DNA of 64,000 nucleotides. It comes from Planctomycetota bacterium (lineage in GTDB: Bacteria; Planctomycetota; Phycisphaerae; UBA1845; UTPLA1). The notes below the pieces were generated by a model. The model had not been told where the DNA came from, made no database searches, and saw only the letters and a list, made by a program, of their open reading frames with translations. Below, piece after piece: positions 44,901 through 51,614 of this stretch; positions within the stretch are counted from its first letter, which is position 1, and each line of letters opens with the position of its first letter. The stretch covers positions 124,001 through 188,000 of the forward strand of contig JAATGM010000059.1 in the NCBI GenBank assembly GCA_015654675.1, in the 5' to 3' direction. A program made the position numbers and the translations under genes.

Positions 44901-45003
44901 CGGCGCATCCTGCGGCGCCTGTGGAGCGGCCGCCCCGCAAGGCCTCGCCCTGGCCCTCATGGCAATGGCCTGGTCGCGCTTCCGCCGCGCCCGACGCCGC
45001 TAA
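41974..45003 (+). CDS. Secreted PD40 beta-propeller and Ig-like repeat protein with CGACG C-terminal tail
   Basis: A 1009-residue exported protein. Signal peptide to about residue 45. Residues about 50-480 are PD40/WD40-like propeller repeats (SGDGRFVAFVS, SADGRFVAFRS, SGSGRYVAFFS) with inserts such as RDRDLDNDGTFDE. Five Ig-like modules follow from about 502, each with a paired Cys (YQWRRNG...YTCVVSNACG). A PDPGN linker (about 953-975) precedes CGACG at 980-984, a hydrophobic helix and a terminal RRARRR: the shape of a CTERM cell-surface sorting signal. ATG 41974 is used; ATG 42010 with GGAGG 14 nt upstream is an alternative. Confidence 0.9.
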   Translation: MRIHSRRAYQTAMQKCCHAIGAGRRLAGFCLVVFAVAAPRMAFAQGTIVRASLTPANAAANGQQASMSSDGHLVAFVSASDLVAEDANGVSDIYLRNMDAGTTTLVSVRTDLAATSDCSDPIISGDGRFVAFVSSGANLDGQSTGGFKQVFVRDLQSSTTARISIATAGTANGDSGLPSITSNGRFVAFESLATNLTADNTGGVKQIFIRDRDLDNDGTFDEAGAGQTSTTLVSRSGAAGAVGNGASFSPSISTDLAANGRYIAFTSFATNLASLDANNASDVFVRDRALNSTTRVSVGPNGVEATSNSFGASLSGSGRYVAFFSEAQNLVVLSGGQSPPAFRQAYVRDRDQDNNGVFDDVAAANPNRAISVDATGVFGNDGSGLGDATERAAISADGRFVAFRSKATNIGGPPTVARADIYLHDRDPDENSIFDEAGLTANYRASASLPTTVLQPSDCSRPSVTRSASHTFVAYETLSNELSPGNFNATGANTFRSEPTLCTEPHVTSQPAATTSVCLGQQLSLTVVSDGAEPLAYQWRRNGTAIPTAIAATYTKPGATAGDSGTYTCVVSNACGTDTSANAIVTVSSFGILVQPPATQNKCTGATASFSVAASGATAFQWRKDGVNLVNGPTGTGSTIANATASNLTITSLTLQDASNSPGYDCVITSTGCGVLTSNASVLTVGQAPAVTSQPADATACLGRPFSLTITATGGLPLTYQWKKNGANIANTNNPTYSKASAVAADAGNYTCQVSNSCGAPATSNAAVVAVLGNPSVTQQPATQTVCSGATASFSITAAAQAGLTYRWRRGGTDLNNGGNISGADTPTLFVSPATTADAATNYFCVVTGQCGATNSSSVALNVNTAPSISQQPANTTVVSGDVATFRVTASGSNPLSYQWRKNNSPISGATAATLNVNPATANSVGNYDCVVTNLCGSLSSQAATLAISGGGGNPDPGNPDPGNPDPGTPDNPTPSGASCGACGAAAPQGLALALMAMAWSRFRRARRR
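44833..44877 (+). repeat. Three tandem 15-bp units encoding NPDPG
   Basis: Three in-frame copies of AAY-CCN-GAY-CCN-GGY within the linker of the secreted PD40/Ig protein. They encode NPDPG three times, with third-base differences only, so the repeat is maintained at protein level. The likely role is a stiff spacer before the C-terminal sorting tail. Confidence 0.9.
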
Positions 45004-45278
45004 ACCTCGTCCTGCGTCGGTCGCTGTCCCGCATACCGGCCCGTCGTGCGCCCGGCCGACTTCTGCCCGCACAGCGGACAGACGAACTTGAATCGCACCG
45101 TCACCTCATCCTCGACCATCAATTCGAGTTCAACCCCGGCCAGTTCCACCGGCTGCGGCCCGCCCGGGCCGAAATGCATCGCGATCGGATCATTCCCCGG
45201 GCTGATCCCCATCGCGAACTCAACATATTCGTCGCAAGCCGCACACTTGCCCTGAAAGTCCCCGGCATATCGAGCCAT
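45000..45278 (-). CDS. Small zinc-ribbon-like protein
   Basis: A 92-residue protein with two Cys pairs (GKCAACDEYVEF near residue 12 and VCPLCGQKSAG near residue 68) that would form a zinc ribbon, separated by a beta-rich segment. The start at ATG 45278 is supported by the strong GGAGG 4 nt upstream; the frame continues to 45302 but without signal. Function unknown. It ends 4 bp inside the stop of the convergent secreted-protein gene. Confidence 0.82.
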   Translation of the reverse strand: MARYAGDFQGKCAACDEYVEFAMGISPGNDPIAMHFGPGGPQPVELAGVELELMVEDEVTVRFKFVCPLCGQKSAGRTTGRYAGQRPTQDEV

Positions 45279-45443
45279 TTCGCCTCCAATACCACGGCAC
45301 ACGCGCCCGGTCAGAGCCCCCGGTCGAAGATTCGCCGTGGCGAACAGGGCCGGGCATCATCGCCTCCGGAATTGCAATAAACCCCGGTCCACCTATCATC
45401 TACTTTGCCGCCGTCCAAGTCACGCGTGCGGCCCGGAGCGCCC

Positions 45444-45719
45444 ATGAGCTTTCAAATTCGCGGAGAGACCGTCACCGCCGCCCACGACCTCGAGGAACTC
45501 AAACTCGTCTTCCGCGTGCTGCATCGCCACCTCAGCCAGCATCCGGATCTCATGGATTCGCATTTCCTCATCGAGCTGCAGCGATTTCTCCACGAACAGG
45601 CCACCCACGACGGCGTCGACATCGCCGACCACGGCGCATGGGACCGCTGGCTCGGCAACGAAGCCGTTCCCTGCTCCACGCGCGTCGCCGCTCGCAAAGA
45701 CTTCAAACCCGCCCCGTGA
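45444..45719 (+). CDS. Conserved-looking small protein, first gene of the kinase-like trio
   Basis: A 91-residue soluble protein. Charged helical stretches (HDLEELKLVFRVLHRHLSQH and HFLIELQRFLHEQATHDGVD) suggest an alpha-helical fold. ATG 45444 is preceded by GGAG at 45435-45438; an earlier TTG is unsupported. The stop (TGA 45717-45719) interlocks with GTG 45716 of the next gene, so it is translationally coupled to the WaaP-like kinase. No family recognised. Confidence 0.82.
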   Translation: MSFQIRGETVTAAHDLEELKLVFRVLHRHLSQHPDLMDSHFLIELQRFLHEQATHDGVDIADHGAWDRWLGNEAVPCSTRVAARKDFKPAP

Positions 45720-46591
45720 CGGACTTTGCCTTGTCTCAGTCCGCCCCCGCACACGACTCGGCGCCATCGCACGATGAATCGCGAACTCACGCCGATCGCC
45801 GCCGCACGCCGTCACCCTGGCTCTTCGCCCTCGGAAAGTCGAATCTCCCGGACACCGTGCAGGTCGCCGGCCGCACCTACCGCCAACTTCGCGTCTTCAA
45901 GCACGACTTCTTTGCCGCCACCGGCCTCTACGAATCCGATGGCCGCTGCGCCGTCATCAAGTTCGGCCGCATGGCCCCCCTGCTCGGACTTCCCCTCGGC
46001 TGGCTCGGCCGCCGTATGGTCGGCCACGAAGCCCGCCTCTACGAACGCGTAAACGGAATCCCCGGCGTCCCGCCCTTCCTCGGCCGCATCGGCGACCACG
46101 GCTTCGCCCATGAGTTCGCTGAAGGTCGCGACCTTCGCCGCGACGACCATCCCAACGACGAATTCTTCCCGCGCCTCGAATGCCTCATGGAAGCCATCCA
46201 CCAGCGCGATGTCGCCTACGTCGATCTCGAGAAACGCGAAAACGTCCTCCTCGGTGACGACCAGTGCCCGCACCTCATCGACTTCCAGATCTCCTGGCAT
46301 TGGCCCGAGCGTAGCGGCGGACACACCGCCATCGCCCGCCGCATTTTGGCGGTGCTCCAGGCCTCCGACCGGTATCATCTCTACAAGCATTGGCGCCGGC
46401 ACCGCCCCGACCAGCTCACGCCCGAGCAATTCGCAAAGGCCGAGCCGCCGCCCTGGATCGCCTGGCACCGCGCCGTTTTCCGCCCCATCACCCTCGCCCG
46501 GCGGCGGATTCTCGAATGGCTGGGAGCCCGAAGTCGCGGCCAGATCGGTCGATCGGAAGAAGCACGATATTCAAAAACCTCGGAGAGCTGA
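45716..46591 (+). CDS. Protein-kinase-fold (WaaP/Kdo-kinase or RIO-like) protein
   Basis: A 291-residue kinase-like protein. The Lys of the ATP site is in CAVIKFGR, the glutamate of the C-helix is in GHEARLYERV, the catalytic loop is HQRDVAYVDLEKRENVLL (Asp and Asn positions conserved), and the metal Asp is in LIDFQISW. The compact size and divergent loop resemble lipopolysaccharide-heptose or Kdo kinases and RIO proteins, not Hanks kinases. GTG 45716 overlaps the upstream stop (GTGA). It lacks a transmembrane segment. Substrate is unknown. Confidence 0.87.
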   Translation: MTDFALSQSAPAHDSAPSHDESRTHADRRRTPSPWLFALGKSNLPDTVQVAGRTYRQLRVFKHDFFAATGLYESDGRCAVIKFGRMAPLLGLPLGWLGRRMVGHEARLYERVNGIPGVPPFLGRIGDHGFAHEFAEGRDLRRDDHPNDEFFPRLECLMEAIHQRDVAYVDLEKRENVLLGDDQCPHLIDFQISWHWPERSGGHTAIARRILAVLQASDRYHLYKHWRRHRPDQLTPEQFAKAEPPPWIAWHRAVFRPITLARRRILEWLGARSRGQIGRSEEARYSKTSES

Positions 46592-46596
46592 TTTTA

Positions 46597-47085
46597 ATGG
46601 CACTGACGACGGCACAAATTCAAAACATCAAGGACTTCCGCGAATGGATCGAACGCGGCCTCGTAGGCGACGCTCGCTTCGCCCCGCCGGCCCGCGAAGA
46701 TCGCCCCGACCATTCCACGCTCGCCACGCGCTGGCCGTCCGCCGCGAATCCCCATCTTTGGTTCGAAGTGGCCGTCCGCCCGTTCCTGCCACAGGTCCGC
46801 ATCGGCATCCTCACCGACGACCGTTGGAAGAGCGAAGACTTGGAAGAAAAAATCCAGGAATCAGGCGACTCGATGAGCGAGTTCGTCGGCCTCGGCTTCG
46901 AGGAAAACGGCCTCGACTGGCCCGAGCCCCCCGTCGAGCACTACCGCGAGCAGCTCAAATACTTCTACTTCGCCACGCCGTTCGAGATAAAGTCGATCGA
47001 TGAACTCGCCGGCGATGCAGCCCGCCGCAAATCGCGCCAGATGATCGACGGCTACTTCATGGCCTTCGAAAAGTTTCTCGCCTGA
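46597..47085 (+). CDS. Hypothetical protein, third gene of the kinase-like trio
   Basis: A 162-residue soluble protein of unknown family. Trp- and Tyr-rich stretches (LWFEVAVRPFLPQVRIGIL, LKYFYFATPFEI) occur in an alpha/beta pattern. ATG 46597 is supported by GGAGAG at 46582-46587; the open frame continues upstream into the kinase gene and is not used. The gene begins 5 bp after the kinase stop, so all three genes (45444-47085) form one transcript. Confidence 0.82.
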   Translation: MALTTAQIQNIKDFREWIERGLVGDARFAPPAREDRPDHSTLATRWPSAANPHLWFEVAVRPFLPQVRIGILTDDRWKSEDLEEKIQESGDSMSEFVGLGFEENGLDWPEPPVEHYREQLKYFYFATPFEIKSIDELAGDAARRKSRQMIDGYFMAFEKFLA

Positions 47086-47095
47086 CCGGCGCCAC

Positions 47096-47704
47096 TTAAC
47101 GAATATTGTCGCTGCGGACGTCGTCAACCGTCACAATCGACGGCTCCACCATCTCGCGAACATGCGCCAGCACGCGCCCGCCCATGCGATAACTCTGCAC
47201 CGCGATCACCAGTGCAATAGCCGCTGACACAGCCAGTGCCGCCAATCCCGCGGTCGACATCCCGCGCCGAACAACCCGCGTTGCCGGCCACACGGAGATG
47301 ATCAACAAGATTACCGCCGCCGCGACCGCCGCGTCATAGCTCGCCCGCTGCCAGTACGACCCGCCCAGGTACAGCCACATCCCGAATTCATCCAGCGTGA
47401 GCCCCAGCCCGACGCCGTAAACCATCGCCATCAGCCGCGGTGATCGTCGCGCCCGCTCCGAAACGAGCAGGCAAAGTCCCGACACCGCCAGCAGCAGGAT
47501 TCCCCACACATGATGATGAATGTGCGTGCCATTCACGCGCAGATACAGATCCGGCGCGTCGTTGTACATGATGGCAAACACAACCAGCCGCGAAACGATA
47601 AACGTCGCCAGAAACGCCGCCAGCGCGTACACCGACTGCGGTGCGACCCCGCGGCGCAATCTTCGAATCACGTCCACCAACATACCCCTGACGAACAACG
47701 CCAT
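47096..47704 (-). CDS. Integral membrane protein with HIHHH and LDEF motifs
   Basis: A 202-residue protein with five or six membrane segments. THIHHHVWG after the first segment and LTLDEFGMWL before the fourth place four His residues and an Asp-Glu pair at a membrane face, which is suggestive of a metal-binding or hydrolytic site, as in small membrane metalloenzymes. I do not know the family name or function. ATG 47704. The downstream trio is convergent with it. Confidence 0.8.
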   Translation of the reverse strand: MALFVRGMLVDVIRRLRRGVAPQSVYALAAFLATFIVSRLVVFAIMYNDAPDLYLRVNGTHIHHHVWGILLLAVSGLCLLVSERARRSPRLMAMVYGVGLGLTLDEFGMWLYLGGSYWQRASYDAAVAAAVILLIISVWPATRVVRRGMSTAGLAALAVSAAIALVIAVQSYRMGGRVLAHVREMVEPSIVTVDDVRSDNIR

Positions 47705-47818
47705 CCCCCAGCGAAGTCGCTATTCTAGCGTCGCCCCGTCCAAATGCGCGCAGGAACCTGCGATCGGCGCGCAAGCATATCCCTGATTGGATCTTACGAT
47801 GTTCATCGAACGAATGGT

Positions 47819-49897
47819 TTACTTCTTCGCTGCTTCTCGCGCCGCCGTGACGACTTCCTCCTGAAGCGCCGCCGGAATCTTGCGGTACTTCAGAAACTCC
47901 ATCGTAAACGACGCCTTGCCCTGCGACATCGACCGCACCTCGGTCGCGTAGCCGAACATCTCGGACAGCGGCACGTCGGCCAGAATCGCCGTGGTCACGC
48001 CTCGCCGCTCGACATTGATGATCAACCCGCGCCGCGAAGCCAGATCGCCCGTGATGCCGCCCTGGAACTCAGTCGGCGTCTCAACCTCGACCTTCATAAT
48101 CGGCTCAAGCAGGATCGGCGTCGATCGCAGGAACGTCTCTTTGAAACAATCCCGCGCACAAATCTGGAACGCCAGGTCCGACGAATCGACCGCGTGGCTC
48201 GATCCATCTTCCAGGATCATCTTCACGCCCACGATCGGGAAGCCCGCCAGCGGGCCCTTCGGAAGAATCTGCTTGAATCCCTTGTCGACCGACGGAATGT
48301 ACTCGGTCGGAATCTTGCCGCCGAACACCTTGTTCTCAAACACATACGGAAGCTCAGATCCCTCCGGCAGCGGCTCCAGCCGGCCGACCACGTGGGCATA
48401 CTGGCCCGATCCGCCGGTCTGCTTCTTGTGCTTGTAGTTGTACTCAACGACCTTCGTCGGGGCCTCGCGATAGCTCACCTTCGGCCGGCCGACATTCAAC
48501 TCGACCTTGTATTCGCGCCGAATCCGCTCAGTGTAAATTTCAAGGTGCAACTCGCCCATACCGGCGATCAGCGTCTCGCTCGACTCATGATCGACGCGCA
48601 CGTGGAACGTCGGATCCTCGCGCGAAAACCGATTCAGCGCCTTCGAAAGCTTGTCCCGATCGCTCGTCCGCGCCGGCGCGATCGCCAGCTCAATGACCGG
48701 CTCCGGAACATGGATCGATTCCAGCGAGTAGTTCACGCTCTCGTGGCAGAACGTGTCGCCCGACGCGCACTCCATACCGACGACGGCAATGATGTCGCCC
48801 GCCGGCGCCGATTCGATTTCGACTCGGCTGTTCGCATGCATGCGAACCAACCGGCTGAAGCGAACTTCGCGCCCGGTGCGTGTATTGATATACCGCTCGC
48901 CGCGCTTGATCGTTCCCTGATAGATTCGAATGTAAGTCAACTGGCCGAACGTCTCGTCCACCAGCTTGAACGCCATCGCCACCGCCGGCGCATCCGGATC
49001 GGCCGAAAGCGGCGTCTCCGCCCCGTCGTTGCTGATGTCGTCCGCAAAGACCTCGCGATCCAGCGGCGACGGCAGATACCGGCAAATAGCGTCAATCAGA
49101 AGCTGCACGCCCTTGTTGTCGTACGCGCTGCCCATCAGCACCGGCGTAATCTCGTTCGCGATCGTGTGTCGCCGGATGATCTTGTGCAGCATGTCCTCGG
49201 GGATCGGCTTCTCCTCCAGCATCAGCTCCATCAGCGAGTCGTCAAACAGCGACAACGAGTCGAGCATTCCCGACCGCGCCGCCTGCGCCTCTGCCTTCAG
49301 CTCATCCGGAATTGCCACCCGCTTGACCTTGTCGCCGTGCTCACCTTCGAAATACACCGCCTCCATCGTGATCAGATCGATCAGTCCCTTGTGCTGGTCG
49401 CCCAGTCCGATCGGAAGCTGCAGCGGAACAACCGTCAGTTCCAGTTTCTCTTCAAGCCCCGCCATCACCGGAACCGGATCGGCGCCCGTGCGGTCCAGCT
49501 TGTTGATAAACGCCAGTCGCGGAACCTGGTAGCGCTTCATCTGCCGATCGACCGTGATCGACTGCGACTGCACGCCCGCAACGCCGCACAACACCAGAAT
49601 CGCCCCGTCCAGAACGCGCAGCGATCGCTCCACCTCGACCGTGAAGTCCACGTGTCCCGGCGTATCGATGATGTTGATCTGCTTGTCTTTCCAATGCACC
49701 GTCGTCGAAGCCGACGTGATCGTGATCCCGCGCTCGCGCTCCAGCTCCATGTGGTCCATCGTGGCTTCGCCTTCGTGGACCTCGCCGATCGCGTGCGTCT
49801 TCCCCGTGTAATAGAGAATCCGCTCGCTCAGGGTGGTTTTGCCCGAATCGATGTGGGCGGATATGCCGACGTTTCGGAGATTCGCTAACGCTTCCAT
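47819..49897 (-). CDS. fusA: Elongation factor G, spd/mitochondrial EFG1-like type
   Basis: A 692-residue translocation GTPase. G1 is AHIDSGKTT (14-22), G3 DTPGHVDF, G4 NKLD. The HIDSGKTT variant (Ser in place of Ala) and RNVGISAHIDSGKTTLSERI opening are those of mitochondrial EFG1 and spirochaete/planctomycete spdEFG1, not canonical FusA (HIDAGKTT). The spd forms are reported to specialise in translocation while a second paralogue works in recycling; no second copy is in the window. ATG 49897 has AAGGTAG upstream. It follows the ribosomal operon and is likely separately transcribed. The locus symbol is by family; paralogue type is inferred. Confidence 0.95.
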   Translation of the reverse strand: MEALANLRNVGISAHIDSGKTTLSERILYYTGKTHAIGEVHEGEATMDHMELERERGITITSASTTVHWKDKQINIIDTPGHVDFTVEVERSLRVLDGAILVLCGVAGVQSQSITVDRQMKRYQVPRLAFINKLDRTGADPVPVMAGLEEKLELTVVPLQLPIGLGDQHKGLIDLITMEAVYFEGEHGDKVKRVAIPDELKAEAQAARSGMLDSLSLFDDSLMELMLEEKPIPEDMLHKIIRRHTIANEITPVLMGSAYDNKGVQLLIDAICRYLPSPLDREVFADDISNDGAETPLSADPDAPAVAMAFKLVDETFGQLTYIRIYQGTIKRGERYINTRTGREVRFSRLVRMHANSRVEIESAPAGDIIAVVGMECASGDTFCHESVNYSLESIHVPEPVIELAIAPARTSDRDKLSKALNRFSREDPTFHVRVDHESSETLIAGMGELHLEIYTERIRREYKVELNVGRPKVSYREAPTKVVEYNYKHKKQTGGSGQYAHVVGRLEPLPEGSELPYVFENKVFGGKIPTEYIPSVDKGFKQILPKGPLAGFPIVGVKMILEDGSSHAVDSSDLAFQICARDCFKETFLRSTPILLEPIMKVEVETPTEFQGGITGDLASRRGLIINVERRGVTTAILADVPLSEMFGYATEVRSMSQGKASFTMEFLKYRKIPAALQEEVVTAAREAAKK

Positions 49898-50127
49898 GAT
49901 TACTACCTTCGGTCTCTTCGTTCGCAGTCCGGCTCGCATCGGTCTTCGCCGGCGACGCCTTTCTGCCCTATTTCTATGTCTTTCGGTGCATCCATCCCGC
50001 TAAACCAGCGTTAATCTTGCGCCAATTAGCGTCCGAACGCCCAAATCCGTCTCCCAGTATAGGGCTGCAAACCCTGTCCGCCTGCCGACACCAACCGGCA
50101 GGCCGCCAAACGGCTCTCCGGCTGTAA

Positions 50128-50162
50128 CAAAAACCCCCGACGAGGAAATCCTGGTCGGAGGG
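50128..50162 (-). terminator. Terminator after rplT on the minus strand
   Basis: On the minus strand, CCCTCCGAC (50162-50154) pairs with GTCGGGGGT (50141-50133), a 9-bp stem with one G-T wobble and a 12-nt loop, followed by TTTTGTT. It lies 55 bp after the rplT stop and would end the thrS-infC-rpmI-rplT transcript before the EF-G gene. In the remainder of the 319-bp interval (49898-50216) I see only a TATACT (50061-50056) that could serve as a -10 for EF-G, with no good -35. Confidence 0.7.
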
Positions 50163-50216
50163 CGGAACCCCTGCAAATCTTGCGAGACGTTTGCCGGCGG
50201 CTGGGTCCCCGGTGAA

Positions 50217-50588
50217 TTATGCCGCCGATCGCTTTGGCAGATGCGAACGGGCCAACTCGACGAACTTGTCAAACGCCGCGGGATCGACGATTGCAATCTC
50301 GCTGAGCATCTTTCGATTCACGTCGCAGTTAGCCAGCTTCAACCCGTGAATGAGCTGGTTGTACGAAATATCGCGCTCCTGGCATGCCGCCGAGAGCCGA
50401 ACGATCCACAACGCCCGAAACTCGCGCTTCCGCGCTCGCCGATCGCGTGTCGCATATCGACCCGCGCGGCGAACCGTGTCGCGCGCCGGACCGAGCAGCT
50501 TGCTTCGCGCGCCATAGTAGCCCTTGGCTCGCTTGAGAAGTCGTTTGACCCGCTTGTGGTGGGCTACATGCGTGCGTGTACGCGCCAT
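50217..50588 (-). CDS. rplT: 50S ribosomal protein L20
   Basis: A 123-residue early-assembly 23S rRNA-binding protein. The conserved sequence RTRTHVAHHKRVKRLLKRAKGY opens the protein and RDRRARKREFRALWIVRL is the centre; the tail is slightly longer than usual. It ends the classical thrS-infC-rpmI-rplT order. AAGGGAG about 9 nt before ATG 50588 is the ribosome-binding site. Confidence 0.97.
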   Translation of the reverse strand: MARTRTHVAHHKRVKRLLKRAKGYYGARSKLLGPARDTVRRAGRYATRDRRARKREFRALWIVRLSAACQERDISYNQLIHGLKLANCDVNRKMLSEIAIVDPAAFDKFVELARSHLPKRSAA

Positions 50589-50630
50589 CGCCTGATTCTC
50601 CCTTGATCAATCCTGATATGAGCTTGCGGC

Positions 50631-50825
50631 TCAGGCCTGCAGCGCTCGAATCGCCTTCTTCGCGTACGGCCCGATGATGAAACCGGCCTTGCGAAGCCGC
50701 TGTCGCCGGGAACCCGGCTTTCCGCTCATCAAGTGCCCGGTGAACTGCCGGCGGTGCTTGACCTTGCCGCGCGCCGTCACCTTCACGCGCTTCTTCAATC
50801 CCTTATGAGTCTTCATCTTCGGCAT
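50631..50825 (-). CDS. rpmI: 50S ribosomal protein L35
   Basis: A 64-residue ribosomal protein starting PKMKTHKGLKKRVKVTARGK and ending near KKAIRALQA; size and basic composition are typical. The start ATG 50825 has AAGGAAGAG about 7 nt upstream. The open frame further up (to 51032) is inside infC and not used. It is followed by rplT after 42 bp. Confidence 0.96.
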   Translation of the reverse strand: MPKMKTHKGLKKRVKVTARGKVKHRRQFTGHLMSGKPGSRRQRLRKAGFIIGPYAKKAIRALQA

Positions 50826-50937
50826 CGCTGGCTCTTCCTTCATCTTGCGCCCAATGCGCAGAAAGAAAAGTGTACCCGTCACTTTGCGGGTTGGCAAGAC
50901 GAAATCCGCCGCGGCTATCCTGCTGCCGGGAAGAGAA

Positions 50938-51567
50938 TTACGAGCTCGGCTGGGCCGGCTCCGGCGCAGCGGCCGGGGCCACCGCAGCCGCTGAAATCGG
51001 CGCGGCCGCCGGCTTGGGCTTCGGCTTCGCATCCGCCGGTTTGCTGGGTTTCTTCGTCGGCGGCGGCGCTGCCTTCGCCGGAACCAGGACCATCGAAAGC
51101 CGCCCGCCCTCCATCTTCGGAGCGCGTTCCACCTTCGCGACCTCGTCCAGCTCCTTCATGATATCAATCAAGGCCTTATACCCAAGGTCCTGATGCTGCC
51201 GCTCGCGACCCTTGAAGACCATGGTAAATTGCACCCGGTCGCCGTGCTCCAGCCACTGCTTCGCGTGCTCAACCTTGATCAGCCGGTCGTGCGCATCCGT
51301 CTTCGGACGCATCCGCACTTCCTTGAGCTTCTGCTCGTGGTGCTTGTGCTTTTGTGACTTGGACTGGCTGTACTTGAACTTGCCATAGTCCATGATCTTG
51401 CACACCGGCGGACGTTCGGCCGGCGAAACTTCAACCAGGTCCATACCGACATCGCGCGCACGTCGCAGCGCCTCGTCTGTCTGGACCACCCCTGCCATGC
51501 CGCCAACCTCGTCGATCAGACGAATCGGCGAAATGCGAATCTGCTCATTGCATCGAAGGTTCTTAAT
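50938..51567 (-). CDS. infC: Translation initiation factor IF-3, AUU start
   Basis: A 209-residue IF-3 with N domain, lysine-rich linker (KFKYSQSKSQKHKHHEQKLK) and C domain, plus a Pro/Ala-rich tail of about 45 residues absent from most IF-3. The conserved N-terminal block NEQIRISPIRLIDEVGG precedes the first ATG (51498), so translation must begin upstream. Between a TAG stop 18 nt further out and that block the only plausible start is ATT 51567 (IKNLRCNEQIR), the codon that E. coli infC uses for autoregulation. AGGCAGGTG lies just before it. Confidence 0.92.
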   Translation of the reverse strand: MKNLRCNEQIRISPIRLIDEVGGMAGVVQTDEALRRARDVGMDLVEVSPAERPPVCKIMDYGKFKYSQSKSQKHKHHEQKLKEVRMRPKTDAHDRLIKVEHAKQWLEHGDRVQFTMVFKGRERQHQDLGYKALIDIMKELDEVAKVERAPKMEGGRLSMVLVPAKAAPPPTKKPSKPADAKPKPKPAAAPISAAAVAPAAAPEPAQPSS

Positions 51568-51614
51568 GGACCTACACCTGCCTTTCTATTCCTACAAACA
51601 TTCCCGCCCGGTGC

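Noticed and set aside
47744-49888. 714-codon open frame on the plus strand opposite the EF-G gene
   Set aside because: It is a shadow of a strongly conserved gene; the translation is Arg/His-rich with no domain, and GC-rich codon bias creates such antisense frames.
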